NCBI GenBank assembly: GCA_002245855.1
Contig: NOUX01000002.1
Coordinates: forward strand, 434,001 to 498,000
Source: Sphingobacterium cellulitidis
GTDB lineage: Bacteria; Bacteroidota; Bacteroidia; Sphingobacteriales; Sphingobacteriaceae
Direction of reading: 5' to 3'
Length of the DNA: 64,000 nt
Numbering within the stretch: the first letter of the stretch is position 1; each line of letters opens with the position of its first letter. Position numbers and translations under genes: made by a program. The notes below the pieces were generated by a model, which saw nothing but the letters and a program-made list of their open reading frames with translations, was not told where the DNA came from and did no database searches. Below, piece after piece: positions 26,974 to 36,217 of the stretch.

Positions 26974-28743
26974 TTAATAGATTTCTACCAAATAAGGAAT
27001 CCTTGCTTGAATACCAGATTGTTGGCTTATACGCTTCAATTCCTTTAAATATTTCACGTAATCTCCCATTTCATCCTCCAACATCCACATCTTGATCTTA
27101 TCTTTTGAAGTTGACCAAATGGAAGCAAATGGATCCTTCATTCTTGGGTATTCTGAAATTCTATATTTTTCTAATTTCGCCTTCTTCGCCGCTGCCGCAA
27201 TCGCTTGATCTAATGTCCCTACGCGGTCCACTAACTTTAATTTTACAGCTTGCTCTCCTGTCCAAACACGACCTTGCCCGATACTATCTACCTGTGCAAC
27301 ATCAATTTTCCTTCCCTCGGCAACTCTTTGCAAGAAAACCTGGTAAATCTTATTCACTCCACCTTGAATAATTCCCTTCTCCTCCTCAGATAATGGTCTA
27401 TCCATATCGACATCCATATCCGCAAACTTCGAAGTCTTTACCGCATCAAAATGAATCCCTAATTTATCATTAAATAACTTCTGGAAACTCGGAATCAAAC
27501 CAAATACACCAATGGAACCTGTTAAAGTGGTAGGATCTGCAAATATTGAATCCGCAGCTGCAGAAATATAATAACCACCTGATGCAGCATAATCGCCCAT
27601 AGAAACCACAATTGGTTTTACTTTTTTCGTTAATTCAACCTCTCTCCAAATTGATTCTGATGCCATAGCCGATCCTCCAGGTGAGTTTACACGCATTACA
27701 ATCGCTTTCACCTTGTCATCTTCACGCAACTCTCTCAAGTCTCTGGACAATTTATCGCCACCAATCTGTCCTTCAATTCCTTCTCCATCTATAATCTCAC
27801 CATAGGCATAAAGTACTGCAATCCTATCTCCTCCTGGCTCGCCCGCATCTACTTTATTCTTATAATCCAATAGAGATACAACAGGAATATCTTTCTTCGC
27901 ATCGATCCCTAATTTATCCTTGATTTTGCTAATAACCTGGTCCTTATATAATAGGTCATTTACAAATCCTAATTTTTTAGCATCCTCTGGCTCACGAATC
28001 ATATAACCATTCGCAATACTTTGCAGACTATCTGTAGAAATCTTCTTAACGGAGGAAATATCCGTTAAAAAGGTACTGTAAATACTGTTTAAATAAGAAT
28101 TAACCTGCTCCTTATTCGCCTCGCTCATACTATTCAGGATAAATGGCTCAACCGCACTTTTATAAGTACCAACTTTTAATACCTGCATGTCAATTCCCAA
28201 CTTATCCAAAGCTTCCTTATAAAACATAACAGATGTCGCCAATCCTCGGAAATCTAAGGTACCTTGTGGATGCAAATAGATTTCATCAGCAACCGAATTC
28301 AGGTAATACCCTTTTTGGCTCATCACATCACTATAGGCTAGGATAAATTTATCTGAAGTCTTAAAATCTAAAAGCGCTTCCCGAATCGCCTTCATCGTCG
28401 CAAAACCAGTCCCAACACTTGAAACATTTAAATAAATACCTTTGATATTTGAATCAGTTTTTGCTGCCTTGATTCTTGAAACGATATCATTCAAACCTAT
28501 AGACTTCGAACCAGCATATCCCGGAATATCTAAGCCTTCAAATGGATTTGGCTCTGTCTTTTCTGTAATGGCATGTGCTAAATCAATCATTAAAACTGAG
28601 TTACTTGCCGTTACAGTCTCACTTTTGCTCCCAACGGAACTTACCATCACCCCGATGATACCCATCAGAATAAAAAACATCAAAATACTACAGATAATGA
28701 TCCCGGTAACCGTTGCTAGCACATATTTGAAAAATGATCTCAT
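26974..28743 (-). CDS. sppA: signal peptide peptidase SppA, 67K type
   Basis: A 589-residue membrane-anchored serine protease that breaks down cleaved signal peptides. One N-terminal membrane segment (about residues 7-37, YVLATVTGIIICSILMFFIL). It has the two tandem SppA/ClpP-like domains of the 67K form. The first domain holds the general base lysine in LKVGTYKSAVEPF near residue 193. The second holds the nucleophile serine in GDYAASGGYYISAAADSI near 392, followed by DPTTLTGSIGVFG. SPGGSAMASESIWREV near 355 is also conserved. The Ser/Lys dyad is therefore complete. It is divergent from folK, 74 bases away. Confidence 0.96.
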   Translation of the reverse strand: MRSFFKYVLATVTGIIICSILMFFILMGIIGVMVSSVGSKSETVTASNSVLMIDLAHAITEKTEPNPFEGLDIPGYAGSKSIGLNDIVSRIKAAKTDSNIKGIYLNVSSVGTGFATMKAIREALLDFKTSDKFILAYSDVMSQKGYYLNSVADEIYLHPQGTLDFRGLATSVMFYKEALDKLGIDMQVLKVGTYKSAVEPFILNSMSEANKEQVNSYLNSIYSTFLTDISSVKKISTDSLQSIANGYMIREPEDAKKLGFVNDLLYKDQVISKIKDKLGIDAKKDIPVVSLLDYKNKVDAGEPGGDRIAVLYAYGEIIDGEGIEGQIGGDKLSRDLRELREDDKVKAIVMRVNSPGGSAMASESIWREVELTKKVKPIVVSMGDYAASGGYYISAAADSIFADPTTLTGSIGVFGLIPSFQKLFNDKLGIHFDAVKTSKFADMDVDMDRPLSEEEKGIIQGGVNKIYQVFLQRVAEGRKIDVAQVDSIGQGRVWTGEQAVKLKLVDRVGTLDQAIAAAAKKAKLEKYRISEYPRMKDPFASIWSTSKDKIKMWMLEDEMGDYVKYLKELKRISQQSGIQARIPYLVEIY

Positions 28744-28817
28744 ATATTTTATTTTAGTAGTGTCCGTAAATTTAAGCTATTATTCCGATTATCATAAACA
28801 ATTCATATATTAAACTC

Positions 28818-29297
28818 ATGAATATAGTTTACCTACTTTTGGGGGCAAATATTGGCAATCCTAACAAACAATTGGATGACGCTAAGATTGAAATAGAAGA
28901 TAGAATAGGTAAAATTACATCCTCTTCATCTATCTATGAATCTGAAGCTTGGGGGGTAGAAAATCAACCCGTATTCCTCAACCAAGTAATACAAGTTGAA
29001 ACAGAACTCTCCGCAAATAAAGTGTTGAATGACATCCTTAAAATCGAACTCCTCCTCGGAAGAATAAGAGGCCAACGTTGGGGATCCAGGATTATTGATA
29101 TTGATATTCTTTATTATAATAGTGATATTATTCATACAGATGAACTTCAAGTACCGCATCCTTATATACAAGAACGTAACTTTACTTTAATTCCTCTCGT
29201 TGAAATCGCCGCTGACTACATCCATCCCATTTTCAAAAAATCAAATAAGGAATTACTTGAAGAATCAACTGATATACTTAAAGTAAAAACAACGTAA
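28818..29297 (+). CDS. folK: 2-amino-4-hydroxy-6-hydroxymethyldihydropteridine diphosphokinase
   Basis: A 159-residue enzyme that transfers pyrophosphate from ATP to 6-hydroxymethyl-7,8-dihydropterin in folate synthesis. It opens VYLLLGANIGNPNKQLDDA. It has the substrate-site segment YESEAWGVENQPVFLNQVIQ near residues 44-63, the ATP-site GRIRGQRWGSRIIDIDILYY near 92-111 with the two metal aspartates, and the late VPHPYIQERNFTLIPLVEIA. Length and motif order are normal. The Hpt gene follows after only 2 bases, so they share a transcript, though no functional link is known. Confidence 0.97.
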   Translation: MNIVYLLLGANIGNPNKQLDDAKIEIEDRIGKITSSSSIYESEAWGVENQPVFLNQVIQVETELSANKVLNDILKIELLLGRIRGQRWGSRIIDIDILYYNSDIIHTDELQVPHPYIQERNFTLIPLVEIAADYIHPIFKKSNKELLEESTDILKVKTT

Positions 29298-29299
29298 AC

Positions 29300-29656
29300 A
29301 TGAATCCTTATCAAATTATTAACCCAGACGCGATCCAAGAAAACATGATGAATAACACGGAAATCATTAAACAAATGATTCCCTTATATCTTGGGCAAGG
29401 TGTAGAAGATTTCAAAGCTTTGGAGGCTGCTATTGATTCTCAAGATCACAGCGATATCAAATCAAAAGCACATCATATTAAACCAACCATGCAATATCTC
29501 GGTGCAAGCAATTTAAGAATGAAATTCCAAGACCTTGAAGATCAAGCCGCTAATAAAGAGCCTATCTCGGGTATCAACACGCTATTTCAGGAAATAAAAA
29601 ATGATTTTCATTTAGCAATGCAAGAACTTGAAGATTACCAAACTAAGCTTGATTAA
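29300..29656 (+). CDS. Hpt (histidine phosphotransfer) domain protein
   Basis: A 118-residue helical protein that is a stand-alone Hpt module. The phosphorylatable His lies in SKAHHIKPTMQYLGASNLR near residues 54-72, matching the AHxLKxxxxxxG helix of Hpt domains (here AHHIKP). Such proteins relay phosphate between a hybrid kinase receiver and a response regulator. Starts 2 bases after folK and overlaps the 3' end of the convergent pssA gene by 14 bases. No kinase is adjacent; the hybrid histidine kinase at 47874-50033, whose last domain is a receiver, is a possible but unproven partner. Confidence 0.85.
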   Translation: MNPYQIINPDAIQENMMNNTEIIKQMIPLYLGQGVEDFKALEAAIDSQDHSDIKSKAHHIKPTMQYLGASNLRMKFQDLEDQAANKEPISGINTLFQEIKNDFHLAMQELEDYQTKLD

Positions 29657-30332
29657 CTTCAGTCTTTTCAAAAGCAAAATGTAGTTTCGAGAATATAATA
29701 TATAATACAAGTATTATAGGTAATGCTAGAAATTTTAAGGTTATCAGCAGGATAATGCTGGTAAGCAGAAATAGATATTTGTATTTATTAACAGCCCAAC
29801 TTAAGGTACTTAGCTTCATGGAGAAAAGCTTAATCTCGGATACTAATAACAAGCTACTTACTATGGCTATGCCTAATAATAACCAAGCATTTTTCAGCAT
29901 GGGATAATCTAGCAGGATAAATGGTAATGAAACAATGAAAAAAGTATTCATGGGGGTATTCACACCAATAAAATCGGTCGTTTGGCGAGTGTCAATGTTA
30001 AATTTTGCCAATCGCAAAGCTGAAAATACCGTAATTATAAATCCTAAGTAAGGAAGGTATGGACTCGTACTAATATCTTTTAATAAAGTAAAGATAATGG
30101 CACCCGGAAGAAAGCCAAAACTTATGACATCGGCTAATGAATCCAACTCTTTACCAATCAATGATTTTACATGTAATGCCCGTGCGGACATTCCATCAAA
30201 AAAATCAAATATACCAGATGCCAACACACAATAAAATGCCAACAAATACTCCTGATTCAAAACCATGACTACACCGATACAACCGCTAAACAAGTTTAGG
30301 GAGGTAATTGTATTTGGAATGTATTTCTTCAT
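29643..30332 (-). CDS. pssA: CDP-diacylglycerol--serine O-phosphatidyltransferase
   Basis: A 229-residue membrane enzyme making phosphatidylserine, the precursor of phosphatidylethanolamine. The CDP-alcohol phosphotransferase motif is split here for length: DFFDGMSARALHVKSLIG near residues 46-63, then KELDSLADVISFGFLPG, giving the D-G-x2-A-R-x8-G-x3-D-x3-D pattern. Six or so membrane helices follow. The frame is open upstream to an ATG at 30344 and a TTG at 30374; the ATG at 30332 (MKKYIPNTITSLNLFSG) matches the family. That start abuts the T-run of a hairpin terminator downstream of rho, leaving no room for a ribosome-binding site, which is odd (see findings). Its 3' end overlaps the Hpt gene. 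Confidence 0.93.
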   Translation of the reverse strand: MKKYIPNTITSLNLFSGCIGVVMVLNQEYLLAFYCVLASGIFDFFDGMSARALHVKSLIGKELDSLADVISFGFLPGAIIFTLLKDISTSPYLPYLGFIITVFSALRLAKFNIDTRQTTDFIGVNTPMNTFFIVSLPFILLDYPMLKNAWLLLGIAIVSSLLLVSEIKLFSMKLSTLSWAVNKYKYLFLLTSIILLITLKFLALPIILVLYIIFSKLHFAFEKTEVNQA

Positions 30333-30362
30333 AAAAAAAGCCATCTTCTCGCAAAGATGGCT
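30333..30362 (-). terminator. intrinsic terminator between rho and pssA
   Basis: A 9-bp stem (30339-30347 with 30354-30362) has a 6-base loop, and on the minus strand seven T follow (30339-30333) directly before the pssA ATG. A second small hairpin (30381-30386 with 30391-30396) overlaps the rho stop codon and shares the same AGCCATC/GATGGCT sequence, so the arms can pair in other ways. Confidence 0.75.
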
Positions 30363-30388
30363 TAAAAATATCAATTTATGATGGCTTT

Positions 30389-31882
30389 TTAGCCATTCAT
30401 GCTAATTAAAAATTCAGAATTAGATTTTGTACCACGCATTTGAGTTAATAAAAACTCCATTGCTTCTTGTGAGTTCATATCTGCCAAGTGGTTTCTCAAA
30501 ACCCATAAACGTTGTAACTCATCACGGTCAACCAATAGATCATCACGTCTTGTACTTGATGCTGTAAGGTCAATCGCAGGGAAAATACGTTTATTAGATA
30601 ATTTACGATCTAATTGAAGTTCCATATTACCAGTACCTTTAAATTCTTCAAAGATAACTTCGTCCATTTTTGAACCAGTCTCTGTTAAAGCTGTCGCTAA
30701 AATAGTTAATGAACCTCCATTTTCAATATTTCTTGCCGCACCAAAGAATCTTTTTGGCTTGTGTAATGCATTCGCATCAACACCACCGGATAAGATCTTT
30801 CCTGATGCTGGAGCAACCGTATTGTAAGCACGCGCCAATCTTGTAATCGAATCCAATAAGATTACTACATCATGACCACATTCAACCATACGTTTTGCTT
30901 TCTCTAAAACAATATTAGCAATCTTCACATGACGATCTGCAGGCTCATCAAAAGTTGATGATACCACTTCCGCACGTACACTTCTTGCCATATCCGTAAC
31001 CTCTTCCGGACGCTCATCGATCAATAAAATAATCAAGTAAACTTCAGGATGGTTTTTCGCAATCGCATTCGCAACTTCTTTTAACAAGTTTGTCTTACCC
31101 GTTTTTGGTTGAGCAACGATTAATCCACGCTGTCCTTTACCAATTGGTGTAAATAAATCCATGATACGAGTTGAATAATTCCCAGGACCTAAATCCAAGT
31201 TCAACTTCTCATCCGGAAACAAAGGTGTCAAATAGTCAAATGGAACCCGGTCTCTAACCTCTGCAGGATCCTGACCATTGATCGCTTCAACACGTACTAG
31301 TGGAAAATACTTCTCCCCCTCTTTCGGAGGACGAATACAACCTCTTACATTATCACCTGTCTTTAATCCAAATAACTTAATCTGGGATTGTGACACATAA
31401 ATATCGTCAGGAGAGGTTAAATAATTATAATCTGAAGATCTTAAGAATCCATAACCATCGGCCATAATTTCTAATACACCTTCATTAACAATTACATTAT
31501 CAAAATCTGTTGGAGTGGAAGTTTTTGGAGCTGGTTCAGGAGAAGGGGTTACTGCTGTTTCTGATGCACTAGATTCTGGCGATTTACTCGCAAATTCAAT
31601 CTTTGGTTGTTCATCTTCTGTGCCAACTCTATTTCTGCCTACTGCTACCGGCTCGGCAACTTTTACGGTACGCACTCTTTTTCTTGTTCGCTCTGCATTC
31701 GCTTTGTCTGAATCTCCCTCAGCAACTTCTACAGGCTGTTCTTGTTGTGATTCCTTGGCTATCTCAGAAATACGGTCAATTAACTCTTGTTTTCTGAGCT
31801 TCTCAGAGTCTACAATGCCTAGAACTTTCGCAATCTCGCGCAATTCAGACACGAGCTTCGTATTCAATTCATTAATATCCAT
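30389..31882 (-). CDS. rho: transcription termination factor Rho
   Basis: A 497-residue hexameric RNA helicase that ends transcription. Residues 1-40 are a Rho_N helical module ([20 protein letters not shown]). Residues about 45-125 are a charged, Ser/Pro/Glu-rich linker, an insertion common in Bacteroidota. The cold-shock-like RNA-binding domain begins near 135 with [20 protein letters not shown]. The motor has Walker [19 protein letters not shown] near 256, Walker [18 protein letters not shown] near 337, and the Q-loop/R-loop segment [20 protein letters not shown]. Followed by a hairpin and pssA on the same strand. Confidence 0.97.
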   Translation of the reverse strand: MDINELNTKLVSELREIAKVLGIVDSEKLRKQELIDRISEIAKESQQEQPVEVAEGDSDKANAERTRKRVRTVKVAEPVAVGRNRVGTEDEQPKIEFASKSPESSASETAVTPSPEPAPKTSTPTDFDNVIVNEGVLEIMADGYGFLRSSDYNYLTSPDDIYVSQSQIKLFGLKTGDNVRGCIRPPKEGEKYFPLVRVEAINGQDPAEVRDRVPFDYLTPLFPDEKLNLDLGPGNYSTRIMDLFTPIGKGQRGLIVAQPKTGKTNLLKEVANAIAKNHPEVYLIILLIDERPEEVTDMARSVRAEVVSSTFDEPADRHVKIANIVLEKAKRMVECGHDVVILLDSITRLARAYNTVAPASGKILSGGVDANALHKPKRFFGAARNIENGGSLTILATALTETGSKMDEVIFEEFKGTGNMELQLDRKLSNKRIFPAIDLTASSTRRDDLLVDRDELQRLWVLRNHLADMNSQEAMEFLLTQMRGTKSNSEFLISMNG

Positions 31883-32204
31883 TAATAATAAAATATGATT
31901 TTTTAAGGATTTTTACTTTTTTTGAAAAATATCTCTCTGCTAATACATCAATTTCATATGTCTTATTGGGTAACTAAATCATATAGATTTTATATTAGCA
32001 TCCCGAAAGATAATTTAAGAACCGCCACAAAGAAAAAAAGAACTATTGTAAATTCAAAAGAAAATCAATACTTTTTTTTTATTTATAGTTTATTATGTAA
32101 CGCTTAATATCGGTAAATTGTTTTAGCAGCAATCGAAAATCTTTATAAATCAAAAAAAAATTCTTTATTTGTACGATTAAATCATCAAGTTAGACATTTT
32201 TTTC
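31883..32204. other. 322-base AT-rich gap between divergent rho and the MFS transporter gene
   Basis: No convincing gene or RNA is visible. The sequence has long A- and T-runs. TTTATTTG near 32163-32170 is one base off the -7 consensus on the plus strand and is the best promoter candidate for the transporter. Confidence 0.45.
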
Positions 32205-33920
32205 ATGAATAACCAACAAACAAACACCAACTACCCAGCGCTTTACACCTTAATCGTGGTGTTCTTCTTCTGGGGATTTATCGCAGCTGGAAACAGTGTA
32301 TTTATTCCTTTTTGTAAAAATTATTTCCACTTAGATCAATTTCAATCTCAACTTATCGATTTTGCATTTTATTCAGCCTATTACATCGGGGCTTTGCTCC
32401 TGTTTATCTTCGGTACTATTTCCGGAAAAGACCTTGTCGGTAAATGGGGCTATAAAAGAAGTATCGTCTATGGACTCCTTTTCTCCGCTCTAGGCGCGGC
32501 AGCAATGATTGTAGCTGTTGAAGTCAATGTATATACGGGAATGTTAATCGGATTGTTTATCGTGGCATTAGGATTCTCCTTACAACAAACCGCAGCAAAT
32601 CCCTTCGCGGTATTATTAGGAGACCCAAAAACTGGAGCTTCTCGCGTGAATCTTGGTGGTGGTGTCAACTCTTTCGGTACTACAATTGGACCCCTAATCG
32701 TTGGATTTGCCCTGTTCGGTACCTTCGAAACCATTTCTGATGCCGAAATTGCTAACCTTCCCCTAAATAAAGTCGTCTACCTATATATAGGTGTGGGTTT
32801 GTTATTTGTACTAGCAGCCGGTCTATTCCATTTCTCCAAAAAAGTGCCCGCAGGTTTTAACCTGGAACAAATGGAACCAGCTAATAAAGCTAGAACAACT
32901 CTTATTATTATGACTATCCTCTTGTTATGTGCCTTTATACCGGTATTTACAAGTTATAAATCTGAAACTGCCTTACATATTCTAGACCTTAAAAACCAAG
33001 CCGCAACCTCTAACGATCAAGATCTTCTGACCCAGATTAAAGAGCTTAGTCACGGCCTTGAAATCAAACGTATGCTTTGGTTATTGGTTGCTCTTGCGGT
33101 TGTTGTGTTCGGCCTTTTATTCTCTTACAATAGCGCTAAGAAAAACCCTGAAGGTTGGGGTGCCATGAAATACCCGCAATTGGTATTAGGGATGTTAGCC
33201 TTATTTATATATGTAGGTATCGAAGTTGCTATCGGTAGTAACCTGGGTGAACTATTAACATTGGAGGAATTTGGAAACCTGCAATCCTCACAGATCACAC
33301 CTTATGTATCCATGTATTGGGGTGGTATGATGATTGGACGTTGGGCAGGGGCAATCACTGCATTTAAATTATCTAAATCGAAAAAAAGTCTCCTTACTAT
33401 TATTGTCCCAATTATTGCATTTACCATTATCATAGGTGTAAATTCCCTAGCTGGATTTGACATGTCGGTATTATATTACTTTATTATCTGTGTAGCTCTC
33501 CAGATTGCTGCATTCTTCCTTAGTAAAGAAAAACCTGTACGTACGTTGATTATCTTCGGAACTTTTGGATTGATAGCCATGATCGTTGGTTTATTAACTT
33601 CCGGTACAGTGGCAATCTATTCTTTCCTGGCGGGTGGTTTAGCATGTTCAATCATGTGGGGATCCATTTTCAGTCTTTCAATTGTTGGATTAGGAAAATA
33701 TACCGAACAAGGTTCTGCATTTTTGGTAATGATGATCTTAGGTGGTGGTATTATCCCTCCTATCCAAGGAAAATTGTCCGATATTATTGGAATTCACAAT
33801 TCTTATTTAGTGCCTGCAATCGGTTTCATTTACATTATCGTATTTGCGGTATTAGTCCGTAAATTCTTGTCTAAACAAGGAATTGCGATTGATGAGATTG
33901 AGGCTGAAGGAGCACATTAA
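32205..33920 (+). CDS. MFS sugar transporter (FucP/GluP/NagP-like)
   Basis: A 571-residue inner-membrane proton-coupled sugar importer. It opens with [20 protein letters not shown], as FucP-family proteins do, has [20 protein letters not shown] near residue 82 and the family signature [16 protein letters not shown] near 121, then [17 protein letters not shown]. It is longer than FucP (about 440 residues): a loop near 255-285 ([20 protein letters not shown]) and extra helices near 420-470 account for the difference. The next gene downstream on the same strand encodes a BadF-type GlcNAc kinase, which suggests an amino sugar such as GlcNAc as substrate. A strong hairpin separates the two genes. 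Confidence 0.88.
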   Translation: MNNQQTNTNYPALYTLIVVFFFWGFIAAGNSVFIPFCKNYFHLDQFQSQLIDFAFYSAYYIGALLLFIFGTISGKDLVGKWGYKRSIVYGLLFSALGAAAMIVAVEVNVYTGMLIGLFIVALGFSLQQTAANPFAVLLGDPKTGASRVNLGGGVNSFGTTIGPLIVGFALFGTFETISDAEIANLPLNKVVYLYIGVGLLFVLAAGLFHFSKKVPAGFNLEQMEPANKARTTLIIMTILLLCAFIPVFTSYKSETALHILDLKNQAATSNDQDLLTQIKELSHGLEIKRMLWLLVALAVVVFGLLFSYNSAKKNPEGWGAMKYPQLVLGMLALFIYVGIEVAIGSNLGELLTLEEFGNLQSSQITPYVSMYWGGMMIGRWAGAITAFKLSKSKKSLLTIIVPIIAFTIIIGVNSLAGFDMSVLYYFIICVALQIAAFFLSKEKPVRTLIIFGTFGLIAMIVGLLTSGTVAIYSFLAGGLACSIMWGSIFSLSIVGLGKYTEQGSAFLVMMILGGGIIPPIQGKLSDIIGIHNSYLVPAIGFIYIIVFAVLVRKFLSKQGIAIDEIEAEGAH

Positions 33921-33974
33921 ACCCAAACTAATTGTAAAAAATACACTAAGTATTTTAAGTAAAAATAAAATTAT

Positions 33975-34010
33975 AAAAACCTTATAATCAATAAATTATA
34001 AGGTTTTTAT
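33975..34010. terminator. intrinsic terminator of the MFS gene
   Basis: AAAACCTTATAAT pairs with ATTATAAGGTTTT around a 6-base loop and a T-run follows. The kinase gene downstream is probably transcribed from its own promoter or by read-through. Confidence 0.75.
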
Positions 34011-34164
34011 TTTTTAATAAGCCTTCTACCTTCCTAAATTATTTCAATATATCAAATAAAAATTCTTATTTTTATTAATAAATACCGTATTTTGGGATTT
34101 AAACATAGAACAATACCATTGTAAAACGACAAAACAAGTTACTTTAAAACTAAATTTATAAATA

Positions 34165-35025
34165 ATGATAATAATTGCAGATGGAGGGTCTACAAAAACA
34201 AACTGGTGTTTGTTAGATGATAACAACAAGAAGATTTACTTCAACACCGAGGGTTACAACCCATATTTTGTAGATAGCGAATACATTATTGCATCCCTTA
34301 AAAAAGGACTACCTCAAGATATTCCATTTGATAAAATCAGCGAGGTAAATTATTATGGTGCTGGTGTACATAATGAGGAAAAGGCTAAGATTGTTGAAGA
34401 CGCTATCCAAGCAGTTTTCCCAAATTCTAAAGTAGAAGTTGGGCATGACTTATTGGCTGCTGCACGTGCATTATTAGGCACTAATGCTGGTTTTGCTGCA
34501 ATTCTAGGTACTGGTACCAATACTTGTATTTATGACGGAAAAGATATTACCCATAATATCGACTCTGCCGCTTATATTCTAGGTGACGAAGGTTCTGGTA
34601 GTTTTATCGGTAAAAAACTTTTAGTAGATTTTATCCGTGGCTTAATGCCAAAAGATGTAGCTGAAGTTTTCTTCAATACCTACAAACTTACTCCTGATGA
34701 AATCATGGACAATGTATACACTAAACCTTTAGCGAACAGATTCTGTGCTAGCTTCAGTAAATTCGTGTATGATAATAACGTAAATATTGAATATACTCGC
34801 AAAATCGTTGATGATGCTTTCGAAGCTTTCTTTAACAACCTTGTGAGCAAATACCCAGATTACCAATCTTACACCTTCAATTGTATAGGTTCTGTAGGTT
34901 ATAACTTCAGAAACGTCCTTGAAGATAAAGCGAGTCAATATGGTATGAAAGTAGGTAAAATCTTACGCTCCCCAATTGATGACTTGGTACAATTCCATAT
35001 CAATAGATCAAGAAGTATTGCTTAA
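34165..35025 (+). CDS. BadF/BadG family kinase, probable N-acetylglucosamine kinase
   Basis: A 286-residue ASKHA-fold kinase. The N-terminal phosphate loop is IIIADGGSTKTNWCLLDD. A second loop AAILGTGTNTCIYDG lies near residue 111, followed by YILGDEGSGSFIGKKLL near 134, the signature of BcrAD/BadF-type sugar kinases (human NAGK is in the same group). The C-terminus VGKILRSPIDDLVQFHI is conserved with the paralogue at 39393-40253. It phosphorylates an amino sugar, most likely GlcNAc, using ATP; the neighbouring MFS transporter agrees with this. Exact substrate is not proven; anhydro-MurNAc or MurNAc are alternatives. Confidence 0.85.
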   Translation: MIIIADGGSTKTNWCLLDDNNKKIYFNTEGYNPYFVDSEYIIASLKKGLPQDIPFDKISEVNYYGAGVHNEEKAKIVEDAIQAVFPNSKVEVGHDLLAAARALLGTNAGFAAILGTGTNTCIYDGKDITHNIDSAAYILGDEGSGSFIGKKLLVDFIRGLMPKDVAEVFFNTYKLTPDEIMDNVYTKPLANRFCASFSKFVYDNNVNIEYTRKIVDDAFEAFFNNLVSKYPDYQSYTFNCIGSVGYNFRNVLEDKASQYGMKVGKILRSPIDDLVQFHINRSRSIA

Positions 35026-35047
35026 GTAAAGCATTCTCAAAAATAAT

Positions 35048-35075
35048 AAAGCCGCATTGATAACAATGCGGCTTT
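35048..35075. terminator. bidirectional intrinsic terminator
   Basis: An 11-bp perfect stem (35048-35058 with 35065-35075) has loop GATAAC and a T-rich tract after it on the plus strand, between the kinase gene and the convergent MBL-fold gene. Confidence 0.85.
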
Positions 35076-35094
35076 TCTTTTTCTTATTTTTCCT

Positions 35095-35778
35095 TTATAA
35101 TTCCACAGACTCCCCAATCCCTGGCAAGGCCAAGTAAACCTCTGCTTCATTAAATTTCTTCTTCGCTTCCTCATGATTGATCGTAATCGGCGGAAACGAA
35201 TCGTAATGTATCCCTATAACATTCTGGCAATTCACAAATTCTGCAGCTATTACCGCATCATCCATATCCATCGTATAATGTCCACCGATTGGCAACAATG
35301 CCCAATCAATCTTATAACGCTCCAACAATTTCATCTCCATCGTCAAAGCCGTATCTCCAGCAAAATAGATGGTTTTATCTTTTAAAAAGAAAATATAACC
35401 TACCGGAAAGCCTGCGTAAGCCCCATCCGGTGTACTATTACTATGCGCAGCATAAACCATCTTAACCCTTCCAAATGGAAGATTCAAGGTCCCTCCTAAG
35501 TTATATTCAATTACCTTATCCTCCGGAACTCCTTGCTTGCGAACCCAAGCTGCTGTCTCAACAATCGTCGCAACAGTAGCCCCACTTTGTTGTTGAATAC
35601 TAAACATGTCCGCAACATGGTCCTGATGACCATGGCTTAAGAAAATATAATCCGGATTGATCTTGGAAATATCAACATCCTTAGCCAAAGGATTATAGCT
35701 AATAAATGGGTCCAGCAATACCTTGACCCCATCAAAATCAAACTCCACACATGACTGACCATAATAAGTCGCTTTCAT
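35095..35778 (-). CDS. metal-dependent hydrolase, MBL fold (UPF0173)
   Basis: A 227-residue metallo-beta-lactamase-fold protein of the UPF0173 group. The metal motif is YIFLSHGHQDHVADMF near residues 43-58 (HxHxDH), with further ligands in VYAAHSNSTPDGAYAGFPVG near 118 and YFAGDTALTMEMKLL near 147; NVIGIHYDSFPPI near 192 gives the last His. The N-terminus MKATYYGQSCVEFDFDG is standard. The frame extends to 35802, but the ATG at 35778 has a good ribosome-binding site (AAGGAAAGAG at 35781-35790) and is chosen. The natural substrate is unknown for this family. Follows the ybaB-like gene after 13 bases and is probably co-transcribed with it. Confidence 0.9.
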   Translation of the reverse strand: MKATYYGQSCVEFDFDGVKVLLDPFISYNPLAKDVDISKINPDYIFLSHGHQDHVADMFSIQQQSGATVATIVETAAWVRKQGVPEDKVIEYNLGGTLNLPFGRVKMVYAAHSNSTPDGAYAGFPVGYIFFLKDKTIYFAGDTALTMEMKLLERYKIDWALLPIGGHYTMDMDDAVIAAEFVNCQNVIGIHYDSFPPITINHEEAKKKFNEAEVYLALPGIGESVEL

Positions 35779-35791
35779 ATCTCTTTCCTTT

Positions 35792-36106
35792 TTATTTACC
35801 AAATAAGTTTCCTAATCCGCCCAATCCGCCTAACAAATCCTGTGAGGCAGCTTGCATCTCCGTTTGGCTAATACTTTCCGCTTGAACCAACGCTTTATTT
35901 AAGGCTACAACCAACAGTTCCTCAATCTCCTCCTTATCAGCCTCCTTGAAAAAATCAGGATCAATCTGAACTTCTTTAATCTCCTTATTCGCCGTTGATA
36001 TCACTCGTACCTTACCGCCTTCTGCCTCCCCAGATACTGAAATATGATCTAACCTCGCTTTGATCTCCTGAGCCTTCTGTTGTGCTTCAAATAACTTATC
36101 AAACAT
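35792..36106 (-). CDS. YbaB/EbfC family nucleoid-associated protein
   Basis: A 104-residue protein. It begins MFDKLFEAQQKAQEIKARLD, an N-terminal helix, then a central three-strand sheet (EAEGGKVRVISTANKEIKEV) and a C-terminal helix with ALNKALVQAESISQTEMQAA. The tail is glycine-rich (LLGGLGGLGNLF). YbaB dimers bind DNA in tweezer fashion and are often encoded beside dnaX-recR; that context is missing here. Instead it is paired with the UPF0173 hydrolase gene. Confidence 0.93.
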   Translation of the reverse strand: MFDKLFEAQQKAQEIKARLDHISVSGEAEGGKVRVISTANKEIKEVQIDPDFFKEADKEEIEELLVVALNKALVQAESISQTEMQAASQDLLGGLGGLGNLFGK

Positions 36107-36166
36107 ATCTTATTCCTTAAATTTTAAACCCCAAATTACAAATAATTTACGAATCTTGACAATTGC

Positions 36167-36197
36167 TTGGGTCTTTTAAACAGCTTGATTACCTTTG
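36167..36197 (+). promoter_or_regulatory. promoter of the 163-residue gene, Bacteroidota type
   Basis: TTG at 36167-36169 is followed after 20 bases by TACCTTTG (36190-36197), an exact TAnnTTTG box. Transcription would start near 36204, giving a leader of about 14 bases before the ATG at 36218. Confidence 0.6.
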
Positions 36198-36217
36198 CAC
36201 AATAATAGTCTATCATA

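Noticed and set aside
28442..28813. 123-codon open frame antisense to the start of sppA
   Set aside because: The sppA N-terminal membrane helix and motifs on the other strand are clear; the hydrophobic product here is a mirror of that helix.
31515..31898. 127-codon open frame antisense to the start of rho
   Set aside because: It mirrors the Ser/Glu-rich linker region of rho, where biased codons keep the other strand open; Ser-rich nonsense product.
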